DNA of 64,000 nucleotides from positions 5,394,001 to 5,458,000 of the forward strand of contig NZ_CP087203.1 of NCBI RefSeq assembly GCF_026016325.1, given 5' to 3'. The DNA is from Pseudomonas sp. B21-056 (lineage in GTDB: Bacteria > Pseudomonadota > Gammaproteobacteria > Pseudomonadales > Pseudomonadaceae). The notes below the pieces were generated by a model. The model saw nothing but the letters and a program-made list of their open reading frames with translations, ran no database searches and was not told the origin of the DNA. Below are positions 58,600 to 64,000 of the stretch, one piece after another. The position numbers and the translations under genes were made by a program. Each line of letters opens with the position of its first letter. The stretch's first letter is position 1.

Positions 58600-59301
58600 G
58601 TGATCAGTTCATCAACCGTCGTCAACTCCGTGGTAGAGAAACTACGCGCGGCCCTGGCCCGGGGCCAGTGGCGTTCGGGCGACATGCTGCCGGGCCAACG
58701 GGAGTTGGCCGAACAGCTGGGCATCAGCCGGCCAAGCCTGCGCGAAGCGGTCATCGTGCTGGAAACCCTCGGGCTCGTGCGCTCGATGCCCGGCAAAGGC
58801 GTGGTGGTGCTGGAGGCCAGCGCCAGCGATATCCATGAAGGCAGCGCGGTGGCCGGTGCGAGTCTGGAGGACGTACTGCAACTGCGCTACACCCTGGAAC
58901 CCTTCATCGTCGGCCTGGTCGCCCAGTCCATCAGCAGCAAGGAAGTCGGACAGTTGCGCCTGACCCTCATGGACATGCGCGAAGCCCTGGAAGCCAACGA
59001 CAACGATGCCTGCGCCAGCGCCTACATCGCGTTCCACGAGGAACTGTTTGCCCTGACGTCCAACCCGATCTTTCACAGTGTGGTGCAGCAGACCAGCAAT
59101 GCCCTCAAGCAAAGTGCCGATGTGTTGCGCAATTCTCCCGAGCACCTGGCCGAACGACTGGAAGAGAACGAAGCCGTGGTACGCGCCATTCGTGGCAAGA
59201 ACAGCGCCCAGGCCAGCGCCGAAATGCGCCGGCACATTCTCAGGGAAGGCCAGCGCATGGGCATCGAACTGAATATTCCGGACGACAACCTCGGTACCTG
59301 A
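58600..59301 (+). CDS. GntR-family regulator, FadR/FCD subfamily
   Basis: A 233-residue regulator starting GTG at 58600 with AAGGAGC upstream. The N-terminal winged helix (GDMLPGQRELAEQLGISRPS, REAVIVLETLGLVRSMPGKG) is followed by an FCD effector domain (LEDVLQLRYTLEPFIVGLVA, AYIAFHEELFALTSNPIF) with the Asp/His-type metal ligands expected for FCD proteins that bind organic acids. It probably represses the upstream transporter through the GGTAAGACC sites. Resembles LldR/PdhR-type regulators. Confidence 0.88.
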   Translation: MISSSTVVNSVVEKLRAALARGQWRSGDMLPGQRELAEQLGISRPSLREAVIVLETLGLVRSMPGKGVVVLEASASDIHEGSAVAGASLEDVLQLRYTLEPFIVGLVAQSISSKEVGQLRLTLMDMREALEANDNDACASAYIAFHEELFALTSNPIFHSVVQQTSNALKQSADVLRNSPEHLAERLEENEAVVRAIRGKNSAQASAEMRRHILREGQRMGIELNIPDDNLGT

Positions 59302-59323
59302 GCCATACCTTGCGGAGACCGCC

Positions 59324-60037
59324 ATGAACAACGTCATGTCCCATCAACATCAACGCAATGTGCTGGCCGCCCTGCCGCTGCCGGGCGCAGTCGGCAAGCC
59401 GTCGGTGGACGATATCTATCCGCGGATCTTCGACGCCATCCTCGAACAGCGCATTGCTCCCGCCAGCCGTTTCACCGAGGAAGGCCTCGGGGATGTGTTC
59501 GGCGTCAGCCGCAGCATCATTCGTCGGGTACTGGCGCGCCTGTCCCACCAGCAAGTGGTGATCCTGCGGCCCAATCACCGGCCACAAGTCGCGGCCCCGG
59601 ACCTGGAGCAGACCCGGCAGATCCTGCATGCCCGCCGGCTGACCGAACAGACGCTGGTGCGGCTGGCCTGCAAGGCACCGCAACCGAAGGACCTGCAGCA
59701 TCTACGGGAGTTGGTGGCACGGGAGCAGCAGTGCCTGGAACGCGGCGAGCGCGGCCCGGCGATACGCCTTTCCGGCGAGTTTCACCTGCACCTCGCCGCC
59801 ATGGCCGGCAACGCGCCGTTGGCGCAGTTTCTCGGCAGCCTGGTGCCCTTGACCTCGCTGGCCCTGGCCCGGCACGAGATCAAGTCCCGCCGGCATTGCG
59901 CCTGGCAGGAACATCTGGCGATCGTGGACGCCGTGGAAAACGGCAATAGAGATGAAGCCGTGCGCCTGATGGATGAGCACCTGGACCATCTTGAGCAAAG
60001 GCTGTTGATGGTCGCAGGCACGGCGACGTCAAACTGA
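59324..60037 (+). CDS. GntR-family regulator, second copy in tandem
   Basis: A 237-residue FCD-type GntR protein. It has a winged helix (SVDDIYPRIFDAILEQRIAP, EEGLGDVFGVSRSIIRRVLA) and a C-terminal helical domain (QTRQILHARRLTEQTLVRLA, FHLHLAAMAGNAPLAQFLGS, HLAIVDAVENGNRDEAVRLM). It diverges strongly from the preceding regulator, so the pair is not a recent duplication. It starts 22 bp after the first regulator, likely cotranscribed. Its end overlaps the convergent yjiA gene by 9 nt. Target unknown. Confidence 0.85.
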   Translation: MNNVMSHQHQRNVLAALPLPGAVGKPSVDDIYPRIFDAILEQRIAPASRFTEEGLGDVFGVSRSIIRRVLARLSHQQVVILRPNHRPQVAAPDLEQTRQILHARRLTEQTLVRLACKAPQPKDLQHLRELVAREQQCLERGERGPAIRLSGEFHLHLAAMAGNAPLAQFLGSLVPLTSLALARHEIKSRRHCAWQEHLAIVDAVENGNRDEAVRLMDEHLDHLEQRLLMVAGTATSN

Positions 60038-60997
60038 AGCGGCCTCGAAACCCGCGCGGATCTTCTCCTCGGGCAGCTCGTCGGCAATGAACACAATCAC
60101 GCTTTCCCGGGCCTCATCGGGAGCCCATTCGGTGTCCCAATCGAAGCCGTACAACTTGAGCACGCCCTGGAACACCAAGCGCCGGGGTTCGCCGGCGATG
60201 TTCAGCACGCCCTTGTAGCGCAGCAACTGTTTGCCATGCTCTTCCAGCAACTGGTTCATGAACTCGCTGAGTCTGTCGATATCCAGCGGTTTATCGGTGC
60301 GCAGTACAAGGCTGCTGATGCGGTCGGCCGTGGCGGCCTTGGCGACCGGGCGCAAGCTGAACCCCGCGCCCAGGTCCGCATTGAGGTTGAAGCCGCGGAT
60401 ATCGAGCAGTTCGGCCAGATCGATCTGGCCGTGCTCCACGATCCTGATAGGCGCCCGCCGGTTGATGCGGGTCAAGCGCTCACCCAGCGCCTCGACATGG
60501 GCCGTGTCCACCAGGTCGGTCTTGCTCAGCAGCAGGCGGTCGGCAAACCCGACCTGGGCCTGGGCGATGGCCTGGGTCAGGTGGACCTCGGCGTGGGCGG
60601 CGTCCACCAGGGTCAGGATGCCGTCGAGAATGTAGCGCTCGCGCAGCTCCTCATCGATGAAAAACGTCTGGGCCACCGGGGCCGGATCGGCCAGCCCGGT
60701 GCACTCGATCACCAGGCGATCGAAGGCGATCTCACCGCTGTCCAGCCGCTCGAGCAGCAGGTACAGGGCCTTGGTCAGGTCGGTGTGAATGGTGCAGCAC
60801 ACGCAGCCGTTGGCCAGGGTCATGACCTGCACCGGCTCGTCGCCCAGCAGTTGTGTGTCGATGCCCGCGTCGCTGAATTCATTTTCGATCACGGCTATTT
60901 TCAGGCCGTGCTCGGCCTTGAGCAGGTGCCGCAGCAACGTGGTCTTGCCGGCACCGAGGAAGCCGCTGAGGATCGTCACGGGAATGGGAGCGGACAA
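60029..60997 (-). CDS. yjiA: CobW/COG0523-type GTPase YjiA
   Basis: A 322-residue G3E-family GTPase. The start is TTG at 60997 (LSAPIPVTILSGFLGAGKTT), supported by AAGGAG 7 nt upstream; the upstream frame is unrelated. Visible motifs are Walker A SGFLGAGKTTLLRH, the metal-binding ANGCVCCTIHTDL, switch LVIECTGLADPAPV and nucleotide specificity LSKTDLVD, with a C-terminal CobW_C domain. Members insert or chaperone transition metals. It closes the btsT-yjiX-yjiA group, an arrangement also found in E. coli, but a REP pair lies between yjiX and yjiA. Confidence 0.9.
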   Translation of the reverse strand: MSAPIPVTILSGFLGAGKTTLLRHLLKAEHGLKIAVIENEFSDAGIDTQLLGDEPVQVMTLANGCVCCTIHTDLTKALYLLLERLDSGEIAFDRLVIECTGLADPAPVAQTFFIDEELRERYILDGILTLVDAAHAEVHLTQAIAQAQVGFADRLLLSKTDLVDTAHVEALGERLTRINRRAPIRIVEHGQIDLAELLDIRGFNLNADLGAGFSLRPVAKAATADRISSLVLRTDKPLDIDRLSEFMNQLLEEHGKQLLRYKGVLNIAGEPRRLVFQGVLKLYGFDWDTEWAPDEARESVIVFIADELPEEKIRAGFEAASV

Positions 60998-61063
60998 ACA
61001 GAATCTCCTTGATGCAGATTTTTGTGGGTGGCAGACACACATCCCAAGCCCGCCAAATAACAC

Positions 61064-61152
61064 TGTGGGAGCGAGCCTGCTCGCGATAGCGGTGGGTCTG
61101 TCGACATCTCATCGACTGACCCGGCGCCTTCGCGAGCAAGCTCGCTCCCACA
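61064..61152. repeat. REP doublet (inverted pair) inside an operon
   Basis: GTGGGAGCGAGCCTGCTCGC at about 61065 and a variant inverse ending 61152, between yjiX and yjiA, which are read in the same direction. It could lower or stabilise the upstream part of the transcript. Confidence 0.85.
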
Positions 61153-61170
61153 GGGGGTATTACAAGGCCT

Positions 61171-61368
61171 TCAACAGCACTTCGGCCCACCCTTGCCACC
61201 GTAACGGGCCTCCTGGCGTTCGCGGAAGAACGCCTCGTAGTCCATCAGCGGTTTGTCCGGGTGTTTGGTTTGCATGTGCTCGACGTAGGTGTCGTAGTCG
61301 GGCATGCCGACCATCAGGCGGGCGGCCTGACCGAGGTATTTACCGAGGCGACTCAAGTCATTGAACAT
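61171..61368 (-). CDS. yjiX: YbdD/YjiX family small protein
   Basis: A 65-residue protein: [40 protein letters not shown] and the conserved [19 protein letters not shown] end. It is the standard small partner encoded just after CstA/BtsT carriers; a functional link to uptake is inferred from this constant pairing. It lies 16 bp after btsT. Confidence 0.92.
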   Translation of the reverse strand: MFNDLSRLGKYLGQAARLMVGMPDYDTYVEHMQTKHPDKPLMDYEAFFRERQEARYGGKGGPKCC

Positions 61369-61384
61369 CGTTGCAATCCTCGTT

Positions 61385-63451
61385 TCAGGCGTCCGGCAGG
61401 GCCTGGAATGGCGCTTCTTTATCCGTGCGCTCTTTCGTGCCCCAGGCGGCGACGCCGACCTTGAGCGCGTAGAACAGGATGCTCAGCACCACGAACAGGA
61501 ACAGCGCCGTCAGCGTCGCATTGGTGTAGGCGTTGAACACCACGTGCTGCATCTGCTCGATGCTCTTGGCCGGGGCCAGGACCTGGCCGGCCGCCAGGGC
61601 CTCGTTGTATTTGCGCGCCAGGGCCAGGAAGCCGATCGCCGGGTTGGCGTCGAACAGCTTGATCAGGCCCGCCGTGGTGGTGCAGATCAGCAGCCAGGCC
61701 GCCGGCAGCAGCGTGACCCAGATGTAGCGCTGGCGCTTCATCTTGATCAGCACCACGGTGGCGAGCATCAGGGCGATACCGGCCAGCATCTGGTTGGAGA
61801 TGCCGAACAGCGGCCACAAGGTGTTGATGCCGCCCAGCGGATCGATCACGCCCTGGTACAGCAGGTAGCCCCACAGCGCCACGCAACCGGCGGTGGCGAT
61901 CAGGTTGGCGGTCCAGGATTCGGTGCGCTTGAGCGATGGCACGAACGAGCCCAGCAGGTCCTGCAGCATGAAGCGCCCGGCACGGGTGCCGGCGTCCACC
62001 GCGGTGAGGATGAACAGCGCTTCGAACAGGATCGCGAAGTGGTACCAGAACGCCATGGTGTTCTCACCCGGCAGCACCGAGTGCAGGATCTGCGCGATAC
62101 CGACCGCCAGGGTCGGTGCACCGCCGGCACGGGCCAGGACGGTGGTTTCGCCGATGTCCCGGGCGACCGCCTGCAGCGCATCGGGGGTGATGGCAAAGCC
62201 CCAGCCGCTGATGGTCTGGGCCACGGCCACGACGTCACCGCCGACCACCGCCGCCGGGCTGTTCATGGCGAAGTACACGCCCGGCTCGATCACCGACGCG
62301 GCAACCATCGCCATGATCGCCACGAAGGACTCCATCAGCATGCCGCCGTAGCCGATGTAGCGGGCGTTGGTTTCGTTATCCAGCAGCTTGGGCGTGGTGC
62401 CCGAGGAGATCAGCGCGTGGAAACCCGAGACCGCGCCGCAGGCGATGGTGATGAACAGGAACGGGAACAGCCCGCCCTTCCACACCGGGCCCATGCCGTT
62501 GGTGAACTGGGTCAGCGCCGGCATTTTCAGCTCGGGCATGGTGATCAGGATGCCGATCGCCAGGGCCACGATGGTGCCAATCTTGAGGAAGGTCGACAGG
62601 TAGTCCCGCGGGGCCAGAATCAGCCACACCGGCAGCACCGCCGCGACGAAACCGTAGCCGATCAGCATCCAGGTGATCTGGATCCCGGTGAAGCTGAAGG
62701 CCTTGGCCCAGACCGGATCGGCGGCAATCTGCCCGCCCAGCCAGATCGAACCCAGCAGCAACAGCACGCCGATCAGCGAGATTTCACCGATGCGGCCCGG
62801 GCGGATGTAGCGCATGTAGATGCCCATGAACATCGCGATCGGGATGGTCGCCATCACCGTGAAGATCCCCCACGGGCTCTCGGCCAGGGCCTTGACCACG
62901 ATCAGCGCCAGCACCGCGAGGATGATGATCATGATCAGGAAGCAGCCGAACAGCGCGATGGTGCCGGGAATACGGCCCATTTCCTCGCGGACCATGTCGC
63001 CCAGGGAACGGCCGTTACGGCGGGTGGACAGGAACAGGATCATGAAGTCCTGCACGGCCCCGGCCAGCACCACGCCGGCAATCAGCCAGAGCGTGCCGGG
63101 CAGGTAGCCCATCTGCGCCGCCAAAACCGGCCCGACCAGCGGCCCCGCGCCGGCAATGGCGGCGAAGTGGTGACCGAAGAGGATGTGCTTGTTGGTCGGG
63201 ACGAAGTCCAGGCCATCGTTGTTGAGCACGGCGGGGGTGGCCCGGCGCGCATCGAGTTGCATCACGTTGTTGGCGATGAAGAGGCTGTAGTAGCGGTAGG
63301 CGACCAGGTAGATGGCCACGGCTGCGACGACGATCCAGAGGGCGTTGATGGGTTCGCCGCGGCGCAAGGCCACTACGCCCAGGGCGCATGCTCCTACAAC
63401 GGCCAGCAGGAGCCAGGGTATATGGCGCAGCAGGCTATTATTGTTTGTCAT
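61385..63451 (-). CDS. btsT: CstA/BtsT family pyruvate or peptide transporter
   Basis: A 688-residue inner-membrane carrier with about 16-18 helices. The CstA signatures [40 protein letters not shown] and the [20 protein letters not shown] region are present. E. coli BtsT imports pyruvate with protons and CstA imports peptides or pyruvate. Length and the yjiX-yjiA companions favour the BtsT type. The start ATG at 63451 ([13 protein letters not shown]) has GGA about 9 nt upstream and removes nine unrelated residues. In P. aeruginosa the equivalent gene (PA4606) is called cstA. Confidence 0.9.
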   Translation of the reverse strand: MTNNNSLLRHIPWLLLAVVGACALGVVALRRGEPINALWIVVAAVAIYLVAYRYYSLFIANNVMQLDARRATPAVLNNDGLDFVPTNKHILFGHHFAAIAGAGPLVGPVLAAQMGYLPGTLWLIAGVVLAGAVQDFMILFLSTRRNGRSLGDMVREEMGRIPGTIALFGCFLIMIIILAVLALIVVKALAESPWGIFTVMATIPIAMFMGIYMRYIRPGRIGEISLIGVLLLLGSIWLGGQIAADPVWAKAFSFTGIQITWMLIGYGFVAAVLPVWLILAPRDYLSTFLKIGTIVALAIGILITMPELKMPALTQFTNGMGPVWKGGLFPFLFITIACGAVSGFHALISSGTTPKLLDNETNARYIGYGGMLMESFVAIMAMVAASVIEPGVYFAMNSPAAVVGGDVVAVAQTISGWGFAITPDALQAVARDIGETTVLARAGGAPTLAVGIAQILHSVLPGENTMAFWYHFAILFEALFILTAVDAGTRAGRFMLQDLLGSFVPSLKRTESWTANLIATAGCVALWGYLLYQGVIDPLGGINTLWPLFGISNQMLAGIALMLATVVLIKMKRQRYIWVTLLPAAWLLICTTTAGLIKLFDANPAIGFLALARKYNEALAAGQVLAPAKSIEQMQHVVFNAYTNATLTALFLFVVLSILFYALKVGVAAWGTKERTDKEAPFQALPDA

Positions 63452-63610
63452 TTTTATATTCCAGCCAGGGGTGGACAAGAAAGACCGCTACCGGAGTTTA
63501 GCGCTAACGACAGCAAAGGCCATACCCGACATTCGTCTGTCAGCGGTCGATCGGTGACGATGACGCTCCAGTTGGGTCTATAGTCAGTGAATCTTCAGAG
63601 GGATTGGGTA

Positions 63611-63967
63611 ATGAGCGAACGCCGCCGCTTCGTACGAATCGAGTTTCATGCCAGGACCGAACTGAGCCAGGGCGAGTACATCTGGCCGGTAAAGCTGCTG
63701 GACCTGTCCCTGAAAGGCCTGCTGATCGAGAAGCCCGAGCCATGGCTCGGCGATCCTGAGAAGCCTTTCCAAGCCGATATCCACCTGGGCAAGGACGTCG
63801 AGGTGAAAATGGAGGTTCGGCTCGCCCACGACGACAACGGCCACCTGGGGTTTGCCTGCGAACATATCGACCTGGACTCCATCGCGCACCTGCGCCGGCT
63901 GGTGGAGCTGAATCTCGCCGACCCCGATGAGCTGGATCGGGAATTGGCGGCGTTGATTCAGATCTGA
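63611..63967 (+). CDS. mapZ: PilZ-domain c-di-GMP receptor MapZ
   Basis: A 118-residue single-domain PilZ protein. The c-di-GMP-binding arginines are in SERRRFVRIEFHARTE and the second motif is LLDLSLKGLLIEK (DxSxxG). The rest (CEHIDLDSIAHLRRLVELNL) closely resembles PA4608/MapZ, which binds the methyltransferase CheR1 when c-di-GMP is high and so alters chemotaxis. The start ATG at 63611 gives the family length. Divergent from btsT. morA (GGDEF/EAL) lies 9 kb away on the same strand. Confidence 0.92.
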   Translation: MSERRRFVRIEFHARTELSQGEYIWPVKLLDLSLKGLLIEKPEPWLGDPEKPFQADIHLGKDVEVKMEVRLAHDDNGHLGFACEHIDLDSIAHLRRLVELNLADPDELDRELAALIQI

Positions 63968-64000
63968 CACATGGCCCCTGGATGGTAGGCCATGCTGTTC

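Noticed and set aside
61361..63583. A 740-codon open frame antisense to btsT and yjiX
   Set aside because: The predicted product is rich in His, Gln, Arg and Asp in a pattern typical of the complement of membrane-protein codons; btsT and yjiX on the other strand are clear family members.

Overview
This 64 kb window is a chromosomal segment of a fluorescent-group Pseudomonas. GC content is high and codon use is Pseudomonas-like. The gene order follows the P. aeruginosa block that runs from ndh and clpB through pilSR, the minor-pilin operon, ispH-lspA-ileS, rpsT, proB-obgE-rpmA-rplU/ispB and morA-glyA to cstA and mapZ. These comparisons come from remembered family and synteny knowledge, not from a search.

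Layout. 1-9.6 kb: the 3' part of a type II NADH dehydrogenase, a chemotaxis receptor, a four-gene tRNA cluster (Asn-Pro-Lys-Pro, minus strand), clpB with a sigma-32 promoter, pgeF-rluD, and divergent bamD. 9.6-12.5 kb: pilS-pilR. 12.5-16.6 kb: an accessory island holding a DUF6124 gene with a structured leader, an IS3-family element, a multicopy palindromic element and an IS110-family element. 16.6-24.2 kb: thiO, the minor pilin operon fimU-pilV-pilW-pilX-pilY1-pilE, and fimT. 24.1-31.6 kb: ispH, fkpB-lspA-ileS-ribF and murJ. 31.9-39.9 kb: rpsT, creA, proB, obgE, rpmA, rplU, ispB, yjdM, an iron-box-controlled small gene, fklB and a YqhA-type membrane protein. 40-50.6 kb: a Lon-like protease, a DUF3015 protein, a DUF4105 protein, an ATPase-HNH gene pair that looks like a defence cassette, a lipoprotein, a Gre-factor homologue and ettA. 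50.8-64 kb: morA, glyA, an orphan low-GC gene, a dctA-type transporter with two GntR regulators, the btsT-yjiX-yjiA operon, and mapZ.

The window is studded with inverted pairs of a REP core (GTGGGAGCGAGCC...GCTCGCGA), mostly between convergent genes or at operon ends, and with a second palindromic family built on GTGGCGAGGGGATTTATCCC.

The strongest discovery is the IS110-family element at 15295-16476. It splits a REP exactly at a CT dinucleotide. Its 5' non-coding leader can fold into two loops. The first loop carries GGTTCGCT and GTGGGAG, which together spell the REP target GGCTCG-CT-CCCAC: the left guide matches with one G-U wobble and the right guide is perfectly complementary. This is what a bridge RNA programmed to insert into REP sequences would look like. 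Other items worth following are the ATPase plus zinc-less HNH pair, the alternative-hairpin leader of the DUF6124 gene, a tRNA-Pro copy beyond an internal terminator, and paired GGTAAGACC operators in front of the transporter gene.
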